From contig JAJYYO010000001.1 in assembly GCA_021800795.1 (NCBI GenBank), positions 156,373-220,372 on the forward strand: a DNA stretch of 64,000 nt. The letters are read 5' to 3'. A model generated the notes under the pieces. It did not search any database, was not told the origin of the DNA, and saw nothing but the letters and a program-made list of their open reading frames with translations. Position 1 is the stretch's first letter. Every line of letters starts with the position of its first letter. Below, piece by piece: positions 27,206 to 37,339 of the stretch. A program made the translations under genes and the position numbers. This DNA comes from Pseudomonadota bacterium. GTDB taxonomy: Bacteria > Pseudomonadota > Gammaproteobacteria > Burkholderiales > Gallionellaceae.

Positions 27206-28564
27206 TTATTCCTTTTTTTCCGCAAGTGCAGTTTCAGGCAACTCGCCGCCCAGCAAAGTCAACAGTGCTACGCGCTGTTCCAGTAAAGTCTGTTTGATGA
27301 GGATCGCTTCAGCCTGTTTTGCCAGATGGGCATTGCGCAGATTGGTATACATCAGACTGTCAATATTACCGACAGCAAAGGCGCTCTGTGCGTTGCTCGC
27401 AGCAACCCCGAGGGCTGTTTCACCCCGTTCTGCATTGTGCAATTGCAGTTCAAGCAACTGCTGATCCTGCAAAATCCGTGCAATCTCGGTGGTGGCGGTA
27501 TTGATACGCAGTTGATATTCGTCATGCAATTTTTGGCGGGTGGCCTGCTCGATCGCAATGTTGCCGCGATTGCCATTGAAAATAGGCAGGCTCAGTGTCA
27601 TGCCCACGCCCTGTGTAGATACTCCGAAGGTATCGCGGGCGCGGGTCAAACCGATGTTGAGCACCGGAAACTGCGCCAGTATGGACATGCGCAAGCGCTG
27701 CTCCTGGCTCGCGTAACCGAATTCCAGCGCACGCAAATCCGGGCGACGTTGCGCCAGATGCGCGATATTCTGTTGAATTTTTGCCTCATCCAACGAGGGT
27801 ATGTCCGCGCTACCCACCAGCAGCAGTCGGGTGTCAGGCGATAATCCCAGCAAGTCGTTGAGTGCGTGCCGATTGGTATTGATCTGGCGCGATAAATCAT
27901 TGATCGTGGTTTCCATGTTTTGCAACGCAGCCAGATCAAGATTGGCCGTATCCAGCGTCACTTCACCTAACCTGGCGGCCTGATCAGTTGCGGCATAACG
28001 TGCTGCAAGCAACTCATGTTCCTGCTGCAGGATGCCCAGCAGTTTTTGTTGCGCCATGTTGCGCACAAATAACAGCCGCGCCCCGCTGACGACTTGCCAC
28101 TCCTGCCACAGCAAATTGAGATCGGTCTGCTGCACAGTCGCTTGCGCTGCGCGCTTGCCGGCCGAGCGTGTCAGCAACCCGTTCACGTTATAACTCAGTC
28201 CCAGGTTAAACCCGTTGATGCTGCCCGAATCGGCATTGCGCGGCGAATCGCGTGCTATTCCCAGCTGCGGGTCCGGCAATAAGCCGGCAGCAAAAGCCTG
28301 GGCGTGACTGATGCCCAAATCATCCCGGGCAATCTTGAGTTGTGGATTGTTCGCGACGGCCAGCATCGCCACCTCGGTCATATCCAGTCCGTCGTCAGGA
28401 TCAAACGGATGGGCAGCCAGTTCGGGCAACGGCATATCCGCCGCATTGACGACAATATGCGAAATGTCACGGGTGGCATTGGACCGTGTGCTGAGCGGTG
28501 AAGGATGATAAGCGGCACATCCGGCCAATCCGGCAGCAAACAGTAATGAAATATATTTTTGCAT
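27206..28564 (-). CDS. TolC-family outer-membrane efflux lipoprotein (second system)
   Basis: A 452-residue channel subunit with lipobox LAGC (C15) and two OEP repeats rich in long coiled-coil helices, including TLSLPIFNGNRGNIAIEQATRQ, the conserved bend region. The start at 28564 gives the lipoprotein signal; the frame is open further upstream but without any signal. First gene of the second RND operon. Confidence 0.83.
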   Translation of the reverse strand: MQKYISLLFAAGLAGCAAYHPSPLSTRSNATRDISHIVVNAADMPLPELAAHPFDPDDGLDMTEVAMLAVANNPQLKIARDDLGISHAQAFAAGLLPDPQLGIARDSPRNADSGSINGFNLGLSYNVNGLLTRSAGKRAAQATVQQTDLNLLWQEWQVVSGARLLFVRNMAQQKLLGILQQEHELLAARYAATDQAARLGEVTLDTANLDLAALQNMETTINDLSRQINTNRHALNDLLGLSPDTRLLLVGSADIPSLDEAKIQQNIAHLAQRRPDLRALEFGYASQEQRLRMSILAQFPVLNIGLTRARDTFGVSTQGVGMTLSLPIFNGNRGNIAIEQATRQKLHDEYQLRINTATTEIARILQDQQLLELQLHNAERGETALGVAASNAQSAFAVGNIDSLMYTNLRNAHLAKQAEAILIKQTLLEQRVALLTLLGGELPETALAEKKE

Positions 28565-28766
28565 CGGCGTTTTACTGAATATATTTTCGATATGCGTTCT
28601 ATCAAATTTCCATGGATATAAGGCGATCACCAAGTCATGCCTGTCCGTAAAGATAACGATCGACTATTAGCTCAGAATTAGCGGGCTGTTTGAAGCGGAT
28701 TGTACTATGGCGGATAGTGCGCTTTTTGTTAAAAAGCGCGACTAGCCGGACGCGATCATGAAGGCG

Positions 28767-29177
28767 TTATTGGCCCTGGATGGAAGAGTGTTCGCGCTGC
28801 TTTCCGCACGCTATGTTCAATAGCGCCTCTTCAGCGCTGTCGGGCTGAACGACGGCCCATTTTCCGGAGGTATTGTTGCTGTAAATCAAGTCGCCGGTAG
28901 CCATATTGCCCGCATGAGCAGACATGGCGATCACTCTGGATTTTTTGTCCCGGCAGGCATATTCCCGTCTGATTTTCATCGATAAATAAGTCAGGTCTCC
29001 GAAACTGCGCGGCGTTTTTAAATCGAACAGCCCCCACATTTTGGTATGTCCGCCATGTTGAGTGTGATTCGTATCGACGTAGGCAGTTTCGTCATTGCTG
29101 TCTCCTATGCGTTGCCATTCGGCAGAGGCTGTTGTGGAAAACGTCGCGAGTATCAGTATCAGCAGGTAATTGCGCAT
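28767..29177 (-). CDS. Surface-adhesin E-like exported protein
   Basis: A 136-residue protein with a signal peptide ending TASA (residue 19) and the single domain of the surface-adhesin protein E family (WQRIGDSNDETAYVDTNHTQ, then MWGLFDLKTPR, YACRDKKSRVIAMSAH). Two cysteines probably form a disulfide. Despite the family name, most such proteins have no shown adhesion function. It stands alone; about 200 bases without a gene separate it from the TolC-like gene. Confidence 0.7.
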   Translation of the reverse strand: MRNYLLILILATFSTTASAEWQRIGDSNDETAYVDTNHTQHGGHTKMWGLFDLKTPRSFGDLTYLSMKIRREYACRDKKSRVIAMSAHAGNMATGDLIYSNNTSGKWAVVQPDSAEEALLNIACGKQREHSSIQGQ

Positions 29178-29352
29178 GAGTGAGCATCAAAAAAATCGAC
29201 AAGTGTTAAACACTACCACCAAATGCTGATTGTGATCGCGTTTGACGAAAAAAATCATCATTCACGCAGCGTCGTGGTGCGGCAGTTCAGGTATATTGCA
29301 AGACTACATAATAGTTGGCGAGTTATATGATGCCATCCTGGCGGGAGAATAA

Positions 29353-30564
29353 ATGATGAACAACGTGGTCGAGTTAATTTTGCAATACAACGCCGGTCGC
29401 GAACCGGAGCGGCTTGCCCTGAAATACCGTGCCATCCGGCAGGATCCGTTTTCCTTCATGCGGGGAACCTGCCATTTGTACTACAGGGACTGGCCGGTTT
29501 TGGACACGCAACTTAACGATGCGCCGCCGGCCTGGATTTGTGGCGATTTGCACCTTGAGAACTTTGGCTGTTATAAAGGTGACAATCGTCTGGTCTATTT
29601 CGACCTGAATGATTTCGACGAGGCGGTGCTTGCCCCGGCAACATGGGAACTGGCTCGCTGGCTGACGAGCATACTGGTGGCGGCTGAATCCCTGAAGTTA
29701 CCTGAGGTTGATGCCTTGTCACTGTGCCGGATCGGCCTGGACAGCTATGCTGCGGCCTTGAGGTCAGGCAAGGGCAGATGGCTGGAACGTGAAACCGCAA
29801 AAGGGATGGTACGCAACTTGCTTGATCCCATGACATTGCGAAGCAGAAAGACTTTTCTGGACAGCCGTACCTCAGTGCGCAAGGGGAAGCGCAGTATCAC
29901 CGTGGATAAAAAACGTGCGCTTGCATTAAAGCCTGAGGAAAAGGCACAGGTTATGGCCTTTGTTGAGACGTATGCCAGTGAACAGCCCAAGCCGGACTTT
30001 TATCGTCCCCTGGATGCGGCAAGGCGTATTGCCGGCACCGGCAGCCTGGGTGTCGCACGATATGTGATTCTGATCGAGGGTCGGGGTGGGCCGGATGAAA
30101 ATTTTCTGCTGGACCTTAAACAGGCCGTGCCCAGCGCGCTGACGCCGTATGTTGTGCACAAGCAGCCTGAATGGACCAGCGAGGCGCATCGCGTCGCCAG
30201 TGTACAGCGCTGGGCGCAAGCCATCTCGCCGGCGTTTCTGTCGGCGGTGAGCTTTGCCGATAAGCCCTTCCTGTTTAAAGGGCTGCAACCGACTCAGGAC
30301 AGGCTGGCGCTGGAAGGATGGAAGGGCAAACTGGGACGGCTGGAGCAGGTGGTGTGCAGCATGGGTGAAATCGTGGCATGGAGTCATTTGCGCAGCGGCG
30401 GCAGGAGTGGTTCGGCCATCGCGGATGAATGGATCGCCTTTGGCGACAGGCGCGACTGGCAGGCTCCCTTGCTTGCGCTGGCCAGGCGGCAGGCTGCAAA
30501 AAATGAATCTGACTGGGAAAAATATGCCAGGGAATATGATCGTTCAGGGAAGTCCTGGCTTTAA
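29353..30564 (+). CDS. DUF2252 family protein
   Basis: A 403-residue protein of the DUF2252 family, which has a distant kinase-like (aminoglycoside phosphotransferase) fold. Recognisable segments are RMxxxPFxFxRG-like QDPFSFMRGTCHLYYRDW, ICGDLHLENFGCY (catalytic-loop-like HxEN) and YFDLNDFDEAVLAPATWELARW. Family members often occur in stress-related genes, but no reaction has been shown for this type. GGGAGAATAA precedes the ATG. It runs toward trigger factor and is followed by about 200 bases of spacer. Confidence 0.78.
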   Translation: MMNNVVELILQYNAGREPERLALKYRAIRQDPFSFMRGTCHLYYRDWPVLDTQLNDAPPAWICGDLHLENFGCYKGDNRLVYFDLNDFDEAVLAPATWELARWLTSILVAAESLKLPEVDALSLCRIGLDSYAAALRSGKGRWLERETAKGMVRNLLDPMTLRSRKTFLDSRTSVRKGKRSITVDKKRALALKPEEKAQVMAFVETYASEQPKPDFYRPLDAARRIAGTGSLGVARYVILIEGRGGPDENFLLDLKQAVPSALTPYVVHKQPEWTSEAHRVASVQRWAQAISPAFLSAVSFADKPFLFKGLQPTQDRLALEGWKGKLGRLEQVVCSMGEIVAWSHLRSGGRSGSAIADEWIAFGDRRDWQAPLLALARRQAAKNESDWEKYAREYDRSGKSWL

Positions 30565-30765
30565 ACTTTAAACGGTTCGGGCTGCGGCATGTCTGTCAAG
30601 CAGGATTCTGTTACAATTGTTCGGGAGCACACGATGTGCAGGAACGCAGATGGCGACATTTAGTTGTGTGGCTATTATTTCGCGGGTTGCTTCAACGACC
30701 CGGATAGAGTCGGCGTTTCTCACATGGTCGCAACCTATTTAAATTTAAATTCAAGGAAATACAGC

Positions 30766-32064
30766 ATGCCCAGCGTAGAAACAGTGAGCGCGTTAGAACG
30801 TCGCCTGAACGCAACTATTCCCCAGCAAGCCGTCCGTGGCGAGGTGGCTGCCCGCTTGAAGCGCCTCGGGCGCACCGCGAAAATCGCGGGATTCCGCCCG
30901 GGCAAGATTCCCGGAAAGATACTCGAACAGCATTACGGTATGGAAGCGCGTCAGGAAGCGCTGGGCGAGGCTTTGCAGAAATCGTTTTTTGCTGCCGTTC
31001 AGGCTCAGGAATTGAAAGTGGCCGGCGATCCTCAATTCACCGTAAAAACCAACGACTGGAATGCCGATGAAATCGAATACAGCGCAACTTTCGAGGTATA
31101 TCCCGAAGTGGTGTTGGGCGATGTCGCAGCGCAATCGCTCGTGCGTTCGACCTACGAATTGAGTCAGGCGGATGTGGATAACACGATCGCCACGCTGCGC
31201 AAGCAGCGCGCGACCTATGAGGCGGTGACCCGTGCAGCGCAAAACGACGACAATGTTGTGATCGACTTTGTCGGTATGCTGGATGGCGCGGTGTTCCAGG
31301 GGGGAGAGGCGAAGGATTATCCGGTCACGCTCGGTTCGGGGCGCATGATGCCCGAGTTTGAGGCGGCTATCGCCGGCATGAAGGTCGGCGAAATTAAAGT
31401 ATTCGAGATGACTTTTCCGGAAAATTACCACGGTAAGGATGTGGCCGGCAAGCAGGTGACTTTTACTGTCACGGTGAACAGCGTTGCAGGTCCGGTATTG
31501 CCGGAAATTGACGCGGAATTTGCAAAATCGGTCGGCATCATCGATGGCGATGTGACCCGTCTGGAAGATGAAATCCGCAGCAATCTGTCGCGTGAAGTGA
31601 TGCGTCGCCTGAAGGGTCGCAACAAGGACGCGGCGATGGATGTCTTGCTGAGCGTTGCGCAGTTTGAATTGCCCCGCTCAGTGGTGCAATGGGAAATGCA
31701 GCGGCTGATGGAGCAGACGGCGCAGGAGATGGAACAGCGAGGCATGGCGAAGAAGGGTATGCAATTGCCGCCTGAATTGTTCCGTGAACGTGCCGAAAAA
31801 CGCGTCAAGCTGGGGCTGATTCTGGCCGATCTGGTGGAAAAGTTTGACTTGCGGGCTCAGCCGGAAAAGGTCAGGGCGCTGGTGGAAGATTATGCACAGA
31901 GTTTTGAGCATCCTGAAGAAGTGGTTCGCTGGCATTATGCCGATCCGGCACGTTATCAGGAAATCGAGAATCTGGTGCTGGAAGAGAACGTGGTGGATTG
32001 GGTGTTGGCCCGTGCCAAAGTTGTCGATAAGGCGCTGGATTTTTCTGAATTGATGGGGAATTAA
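30766..32064 (+). CDS. tig: Trigger factor, ribosome-associated chaperone
   Basis: A 432-residue chaperone and peptidyl-prolyl isomerase. The ribosome-binding loop is seen as [12 protein letters not shown] at about residues 43-54, the FKBP-type isomerase domain at about 150-245 ([13 protein letters not shown]...[17 protein letters not shown]), and the helical chaperone C-terminus after that. Start 30766 with AAGGAAAT upstream; a longer open frame begins 102 bases earlier but adds nothing conserved. It heads the tig-clpP-clpX cluster; clpP begins one base after its stop codon. Confidence 0.96.
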   Translation: MPSVETVSALERRLNATIPQQAVRGEVAARLKRLGRTAKIAGFRPGKIPGKILEQHYGMEARQEALGEALQKSFFAAVQAQELKVAGDPQFTVKTNDWNADEIEYSATFEVYPEVVLGDVAAQSLVRSTYELSQADVDNTIATLRKQRATYEAVTRAAQNDDNVVIDFVGMLDGAVFQGGEAKDYPVTLGSGRMMPEFEAAIAGMKVGEIKVFEMTFPENYHGKDVAGKQVTFTVTVNSVAGPVLPEIDAEFAKSVGIIDGDVTRLEDEIRSNLSREVMRRLKGRNKDAAMDVLLSVAQFELPRSVVQWEMQRLMEQTAQEMEQRGMAKKGMQLPPELFRERAEKRVKLGLILADLVEKFDLRAQPEKVRALVEDYAQSFEHPEEVVRWHYADPARYQEIENLVLEENVVDWVLARAKVVDKALDFSELMGN

Positions 32065-32065
32065 C

Positions 32066-32701
32066 ATGCATTACGACGAAAGACCTTTGTCCGGGCACCG
32101 GCAAGAGCCGCAAAATATCGGCATGATACCGATGGTGATAGAAACCAGCGGGCGCGGCGAGCGAGCCTATGACATTTATTCGCGCCTGCTCAAGGAGCGC
32201 ATAGTGTTTCTGGTCGGCGAAGTGAACGATCACAGCGCCAATCTGATCGTGGCGCAGATGTTGTTTATGGAATCGGAAAATCCGGACAAGGACATACATT
32301 TTTACATTAACTCGCCGGGCGGTTCGGTCACCGCAGGCATGGCGATCTATGACACCATGCAGTTCATCAAGCCGGCCGTCAGCACTCTGTGCATCGGTCA
32401 GGCCGCCAGCATGGGCGCGTTTTTGCTGACTGCGGGTGAGAAGGGCAAGCGTTTCTGTCTGCCCAATTCGCGCGTGATGATACATCAGCCGCTGGGTGGT
32501 TTCCGCGGGCAGGCCTCCGACATCGAAATTCATGCGCGTGAAATTTTATATCTGAAACAGAAGCTGAATCAGATGCTGGCGCACCATACCGGACAGACGG
32601 TTGAGGCGATCGAGCGCGATACCGATCGCGATAACTTCCTGAGTGCGGAAGATGCTGTGAAATATGGCTTGGTTGATCAGGTGCTGGATAAGCGTGTTTA
32701 A
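32066..32701 (+). CDS. clpP: ATP-dependent Clp protease proteolytic subunit
   Basis: A 211-residue serine peptidase that assembles as a double heptamer and degrades proteins fed by ClpX or ClpA. Catalytic S115 is in [10 protein letters not shown]140 in MIHQPLGG, and the third acidic residue in ERDTDRD. A short propeptide precedes the mature N-terminus (about MIPMVIETS). It starts immediately after tig and is 23 bases upstream of clpX; the three are likely one transcript. Confidence 0.97.
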   Translation: MHYDERPLSGHRQEPQNIGMIPMVIETSGRGERAYDIYSRLLKERIVFLVGEVNDHSANLIVAQMLFMESENPDKDIHFYINSPGGSVTAGMAIYDTMQFIKPAVSTLCIGQAASMGAFLLTAGEKGKRFCLPNSRVMIHQPLGGFRGQASDIEIHAREILYLKQKLNQMLAHHTGQTVEAIERDTDRDNFLSAEDAVKYGLVDQVLDKRV

Positions 32702-32724
32702 CGATAACTTGATGGAGAGTTAGT

Positions 32725-33975
32725 ATGGCTATCGATAAAAAATCAGGTGAAAAATTGCTCTACTGCTCATTTTGCGGCAAGAGTCAGCATGAAGTTCGCA
32801 AGCTGATCGCGGGGCCGTCGGTATTCGTCTGCGACGAGTGCATCACCCTGTGCAATGACATCATGCGCGAAGAGATTCAGGGCGATAGCGCCCGGGGTGA
32901 CAAGTCCGATCTGCCGGTGCCCAAGGAGATTTGCGCGACGCTGGACGAATATGTGATCGGTCAGGAACGCGCCAAGCGCATTCTGTCTGTGGCGGTTTAT
33001 AACCATTACAAGCGGCTGAAGTGCAGCACCAATGACGGTGTGGAATTGTCCAAGAGCAATATCCTGCTGGTGGGTCCTACCGGTTCAGGCAAGACTTTGC
33101 TGGCGCAGACAATGGCGCGCATGTTGGACGTGCCGTTTGTGATGGCGGATGCGACCACGCTGACCGAAGCGGGTTATGTGGGCGAGGATGTCGAAAACAT
33201 CATTCAAAAGCTGTTGCAGGCCTGCGACTATAACGTCGAGAAGGCGCAGCGCGGCATCGTGTATGTGGATGAAATCGACAAGATTTCCCGCAAGTCGGAC
33301 AATCCGTCGATCACCCGCGATGTTTCCGGTGAAGGCGTGCAGCAGGCCCTGCTCAAGCTGATTGAGGGTACCAAGGCCTCGATTCCGCCGCAGGGCGGGC
33401 GCAAGCATCCGAATACCGAATTTCTGCAAGTGGACACCACCAATATATTGTTCATTTGCGGCGGTGCCTTCGACGGTCTTGAGAAAATCATTCGCAATCG
33501 TTCATCCAAGGCAAGCATAGGTTTCGGTGCGACTATCCGTTCCGTGGATGAACGTAAAACAGGCGAAACGCTGCGCGATGTGGAGCCCGAGGATCTGGTC
33601 AAGTTCGGTCTGATTCCCGAGTTCGTCGGCCGTTTGCCGGTAGTGGCAACGCTCGAAGAGCTGGATGAAGCCGCCATGAAGCAGATTCTCACTGAACCCA
33701 AGAATGCGCTGACCAAGCAGTATCAGAAGCTGTTTGCAATGGAAGGCGTCGATCTTGAGTTTCGTGAAAACGCGTTGCTGGCGATTGCCAAAAAGGCCTT
33801 GTCGCGCAAAACCGGTGCACGGGGTCTGCGTTCGATTCTGGAGCAGGCGCTGCTGGATGTGATGTTCGATCTGCCATCCATGGAGAATGTCAGCAAGGTG
33901 GTGTTGGACGAAGCAGGGGCGTCGGGTGAAATCAAACCCATCATCGTCTATGCGGATACGCCCAAGGCGGCCTGA
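32725..33975 (+). CDS. clpX: ClpX, AAA+ unfoldase of ClpXP
   Basis: A 416-residue protein. The N-terminal zinc-binding domain carries CSFCGKS and CDECITLC, Walker A is GPTGSGKT, Walker B is [10 protein letters not shown], and the ClpP-contacting loop contains IGF (KASIGFGA). It unfolds substrates, including ssrA-tagged proteins, and threads them into ClpP. A strong GC hairpin with a T-run follows the gene, separating it from lon. Confidence 0.97.
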   Translation: MAIDKKSGEKLLYCSFCGKSQHEVRKLIAGPSVFVCDECITLCNDIMREEIQGDSARGDKSDLPVPKEICATLDEYVIGQERAKRILSVAVYNHYKRLKCSTNDGVELSKSNILLVGPTGSGKTLLAQTMARMLDVPFVMADATTLTEAGYVGEDVENIIQKLLQACDYNVEKAQRGIVYVDEIDKISRKSDNPSITRDVSGEGVQQALLKLIEGTKASIPPQGGRKHPNTEFLQVDTTNILFICGGAFDGLEKIIRNRSSKASIGFGATIRSVDERKTGETLRDVEPEDLVKFGLIPEFVGRLPVVATLEELDEAAMKQILTEPKNALTKQYQKLFAMEGVDLEFRENALLAIAKKALSRKTGARGLRSILEQALLDVMFDLPSMENVSKVVLDEAGASGEIKPIIVYADTPKAA

Positions 33976-34000
33976 TCCTTCCAGTCCGGCAACAAGTTGG

Positions 34001-34027
34001 AAAAACCGGCATTCGCCCGGTTTTTCA
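34001..34027 (+). terminator. Rho-independent terminator after clpX
   Basis: Arms AAAAACCGG and CCGGTTTTT with a short loop, the second arm ending in a T-run. It closes the tig-clpP-clpX transcript before the lon promoter. Confidence 0.8.
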
Positions 34028-34056
34028 AAAAAGTTTGTTTATCTTGTCCGGCGGGG

Positions 34057-34084
34057 ATTGAATTGCCTCACTCTATCCCCATCT
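34057..34084 (+). promoter_or_regulatory. Predicted RpoH (sigma-32) promoter of lon
   Basis: ATTGAAT at 34057-34063 and CCCCATCT at 34077-34084 with 13 bases between them match the heat-shock consensus CTTGAAA-N13/14-CCCCATnT. It lies 31 bases before the lon start codon. Confidence 0.7.
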
Positions 34085-34114
34085 AGCAATCCTGACAACG
34101 AATAGGTTATTGCC

Positions 34115-36523
34115 ATGTCCAAACGAGATATCCCAATTGAGCTTCATCCACTGTTACCTTTGCGCGATGTGGTTGTATTTCCGCATATGGTTATTCCGCT
34201 GTTTGTCGGACGCGCCAAGTCGATCAAGGCGCTGGAGCTGGCGATGGAAGCCGGTCAATCCATCGTGCTGGTCGCACAAAAAACCGCCTCCAAGGATGAT
34301 CCGGGGACGGAAGATCTGTTTACCATCGGCAGCATGGCGAATGTTTTGCAGATGCTCAAGCTGCCTGACGGTACGGTCAAGGTGCTGGTAGAGGGAACGC
34401 ACCGCGTCAATGTATTGCGGGTGGAGGATGTAGACAGCCATTTTGTGGCCGAAGTCGACATAGTTCCCAGCGACGACAGGGCAGGAAGTGAAACCGAGGC
34501 GATGCGCCGCGCCCTGATCGCGCAGTTCGAGCAATTTGTCAAACTCAACAAAAAAATCCCGCCGGAAATCCTGTCTTCGTTGACCGGTATTGACGACGCC
34601 GGTCGTCTGGCCGATATTGTCGCCGCCCACCTGCCGTTAAAACTGGAACAAAAGCAGGAGGTGCTGGAGATTTCCGATGTCAAGCTACGCCTGGAACATC
34701 TGCTTGGATTGCTGGAAGGCGAGATCGATATATTGCAGGTCGAAAAACGTATCCGCGGACGCGTCAAGCGTCAGATGGAGAAAAGCCAGCGCGAGTATTA
34801 TCTGAACGAGCAGGTCAAGGCGATCCAGAAAGAGCTGGGCGAAGAAGAGGATGGCGCCGACTTCGAGGGGCTGGACAAGAAGATAAAGGCTGCCGGCATG
34901 CCCAAGGAGGCGCGTGCCAAGGCCGAGGCCGAACTCAAGAAGCTGCGTCTGATGTCGCCGATGTCTGCGGAAGCGACCGTCGTGCGCAACTATATCGACG
35001 TGCTGATTGGTCTGCCGTGGAAGAAAAAAACCAAGATCAGCGAGGATCTCAAACAGGCTGAAGTGGTGCTGGAAGAAGATCACTATGGTCTGGACAAGGT
35101 GAAAGAGCGCATCCTGGAATATCTGGCGGTGCAGCAGCGTGTTGACAAGCTCAAGGCGCCTATTTTGTGTCTGGTAGGTCCCCCCGGTGTGGGCAAGACC
35201 TCGCTCGGCCAGTCCATTGCGCGAGCCACCAACCGCAAGTTTGTGCGCATGTCTCTGGGCGGCGTGCGCGATGAATCCGAGATTCGCGGCCATCGTCGCA
35301 CTTATATCGGCTCCATGCCGGGCAAGATATTGCAGAACATGAGCAAGGTCGCAGTCAAAAACCCGCTGTTCCTGCTGGATGAAGTGGACAAGATGGGCAT
35401 GGATATGCGGGGCGATCCGTCTGCAGCTTTGCTGGAAGTGCTGGATCCGGAGCAAAACGCGTCCTTTGTCGATCATTACGTCGAAGTGGAATATGATCTG
35501 TCGGATGTCATGTTCGTCGCGACGGCCAACACGCTGAACATACCCGATGCCCTGATGGATCGCATGGAAATCATCCATGTCTCAAGCTACATGGAAGATG
35601 AGAAGATCAACATTGCCACCCGTTATCTGGTGCCCAAGGCGATCAAGAACAACGGACTGAAGCCGGAAGAAATCAGTATTGCCGAGACCGCGTTGCGCGA
35701 CATCGTGCGTTATTACGTGAGGGAAGCAGGCGTGCGTGGCTTAGAGCGTGAGATTTCCAAGATTTGCCGCAAGGTGGTAAAGGCTTTATTGCTCAAGTCG
35801 CGCGAAAGCAAGGTGGTGATCAATTCGCGAAATCTGGATAAGTATCTGGGCGTGCGTCGTTATTCCTACGGTGTGGCCGAGAAGCACAATCAGGTAGGGC
35901 AGGTGACCGGGCTTGCATGGACTGAGGTGGGCGGTGAATTGCTTACCATTGAGACGGTGGTTCTGCCGGGCAAGGGTAAAACCACCACCACGGGCAAACT
36001 GGGTGAAGTCATGCAGGAGTCGATACAGGCAGCCTTGAGTGTGGTGCGCGGTCGCACCAAGCGTCTTGGCATTGATGAGGATTTTTACCAAAAAAATGAC
36101 CTGCATATTCATTTGCCGGAAGGTGCGATTCCAAAAGACGGACCGAGTGCGGGTGTCGGGATGTGCACTGCGATGGTGTCGGCGTTGACGGGTATTCCGG
36201 TGCGCGCCGATGTAGCCATGACGGGTGAAATTACCCTGCGCGGGGAAGTGTTGCCTATCGGCGGTCTGAAGGAAAAACTGATTGCCGCCCAGCGGGGCGG
36301 TATCAAGACAGTTTTGATACCGGAAGAAAACGTCAAGGATCTGTCGGAGATTGCCGACAATGTTAAAAACAAGCTCGACATCCATCCGGTTAAATGGATA
36401 GAGCAGGTGCTGGATCTGGCGCTGGAACGCAAGCCCGTGCCGCGTGATGATGCGGATGTGGCAACGGTGGAGCTGGTCGGCGAAGCTGTGCTGGCTGAGC
36501 CTGTTGTGGCGACCAAGCATTGA
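34115..36523 (+). CDS. lon: Lon ATP-dependent protease
   Basis: An 802-residue cytosolic AAA+ serine protease, the usual length for LonA. The N-terminal substrate-binding domain starts ELHPLLPLRDVVVFPHMVIPLFVGR, the AAA+ domain carries GPPGVGKTSLG and the Walker B region FLLDEVDKMG, and the C-terminal peptidase has the catalytic Ser in PKDGPSAG and the Lys in GGLKEKLIAAQRGG. It degrades misfolded and some regulatory proteins. A predicted heat-shock promoter precedes it and hupB follows, as in many proteobacteria. Confidence 0.97.
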   Translation: MSKRDIPIELHPLLPLRDVVVFPHMVIPLFVGRAKSIKALELAMEAGQSIVLVAQKTASKDDPGTEDLFTIGSMANVLQMLKLPDGTVKVLVEGTHRVNVLRVEDVDSHFVAEVDIVPSDDRAGSETEAMRRALIAQFEQFVKLNKKIPPEILSSLTGIDDAGRLADIVAAHLPLKLEQKQEVLEISDVKLRLEHLLGLLEGEIDILQVEKRIRGRVKRQMEKSQREYYLNEQVKAIQKELGEEEDGADFEGLDKKIKAAGMPKEARAKAEAELKKLRLMSPMSAEATVVRNYIDVLIGLPWKKKTKISEDLKQAEVVLEEDHYGLDKVKERILEYLAVQQRVDKLKAPILCLVGPPGVGKTSLGQSIARATNRKFVRMSLGGVRDESEIRGHRRTYIGSMPGKILQNMSKVAVKNPLFLLDEVDKMGMDMRGDPSAALLEVLDPEQNASFVDHYVEVEYDLSDVMFVATANTLNIPDALMDRMEIIHVSSYMEDEKINIATRYLVPKAIKNNGLKPEEISIAETALRDIVRYYVREAGVRGLEREISKICRKVVKALLLKSRESKVVINSRNLDKYLGVRRYSYGVAEKHNQVGQVTGLAWTEVGGELLTIETVVLPGKGKTTTTGKLGEVMQESIQAALSVVRGRTKRLGIDEDFYQKNDLHIHLPEGAIPKDGPSAGVGMCTAMVSALTGIPVRADVAMTGEITLRGEVLPIGGLKEKLIAAQRGGIKTVLIPEENVKDLSEIADNVKNKLDIHPVKWIEQVLDLALERKPVPRDDADVATVELVGEAVLAEPVVATKH

Positions 36524-36675
36524 ATTTGTCCTGCGGGTGCATATAAAACTTGACCAAAGCTCCGCCGCCTTGATATAAAGCTGTAAGCCGCCTGTCAGGC
36601 TTCTTTCCCGTGAAAGAAGCCCGGGAGGTTGCAAGGTTTTCAGTCTAATTTTAACAACGAGCGAAGGGGATGTAC

Positions 36676-36948
36676 GTGAACAAATCTGATCTGGTTGACG
36701 CAATTGCAACATCGGCTGATATTTCCAAGGCTGCGGCAGGCCGTGCGCTGGACGGCATGCTGGAAGCCGTTAAAGCCGCCTTGAAAAACGGTGAAGAGGT
36801 AAGTCTGGTTGGTTTCGGTTCCTTCAGCGTGGATGAACGCGCAGGGCGCACAGGGCGTAATCCGCGCACAGGAGAGGCGATCACCATCAAGGCTGCGAAG
36901 GTTCCCAAATTTCGCGCTGGTAAAGGTCTCAAAGATGCTGTAAACTAG
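36676..36948 (+). CDS. hupB: HU-type histone-like DNA-binding protein
   Basis: A 90-residue nucleoid protein. The DNA-embracing arm motif [12 protein letters not shown] with the intercalating proline is present. I chose the GTG at 36676 because GAAGGGG lies six bases upstream of it and the product then starts [10 protein letters not shown] as HU proteins do; the ATG at 36670 would sit directly on the ribosome binding site. It follows lon and precedes the first tRNA pair. Confidence 0.93.
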   Translation: MNKSDLVDAIATSADISKAAAGRALDGMLEAVKAALKNGEEVSLVGFGSFSVDERAGRTGRNPRTGEAITIKAAKVPKFRAGKGLKDAVN

Positions 36949-36960
36949 CGGTCTTTAGTC

Positions 36961-37036
36961 GGGTGCTTAGCTCAGTTGGTAGAGCGTCGCCCTTACAAGG
37001 CGAATGTCGGCGGTTCGAACCCGTCAGCACCCACCA
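36961..37036 (+). tRNA. tRNA-Val (TAC), copy 1
   Basis: A 76-base cloverleaf with acceptor stem GGGTGCT/AGCACCC, D-arm AGCTCAGTTGGTAGAGC, anticodon TAC in CCTTACAAGG, T-arm GGTTCGAACC and encoded CCA. It is identical to the copy at 39242-39317. Confidence 0.97.
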
Positions 37037-37080
37037 AAGTGGTAAGCGGAGCGCAGTAAGTGACAAGTGGTACAAGTTTT

Positions 37081-37157
37081 GGAGTGGTAGTTCAGTTGGT
37101 TAGAATACCGGCCTGTCACGCCGGGGGTCGCGGGTTCGAGTCCCGTCCACTCCGCCA
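37081..37157 (+). tRNA. tRNA-Asp (GTC), copy 1
   Basis: A 77-base cloverleaf with anticodon GTC in CCTGTCACG, T-arm GGGTTCGAGTCCC and encoded CCA. It is 44 bases after tRNA-Val and is followed by a rho-independent terminator. Identical to the copy at 39370-39446. Confidence 0.97.
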
Positions 37158-37162
37158 AATTG

Positions 37163-37187
37163 AGGCGAACGAAAGTTCGCCTTTTTT
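37163..37187 (+). terminator. Rho-independent terminator after tRNA pair 1
   Basis: AGGCGAAC and GTTCGCCT form a stem with a GAAA loop and are followed by a T-run. Confidence 0.85.
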
Positions 37188-37199
37188 CATATCCGTCAG

Positions 37200-37284
37200 T
37201 AACGTTACATTCGCGTAGCGATTCGTTCGCTTCCTCGCCCGTTTACGGGAGAGGATTGTGGCGAGGGTTACGGGCATGGCGGAT
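37200..37284. repeat. Dispersed intergenic repeat, copy R2
   Basis: In reverse orientation it reads GCCATGCCCGTAACCCTCGCC...CTCTCCCG...CGAACGAATCGCTACGCG, sharing order and borders with the copy at 40783-40908. It lies between the first tRNA pair and ppiD and contains a hairpin around CTCTCCCGT/ACGGGCGAG. Confidence 0.65.
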
Positions 37285-37339
37285 TCAATATCCGGTGTGG
37301 CAACTTTGCCATGCCCGTTCTTAAACGCCTGGGGTCGCT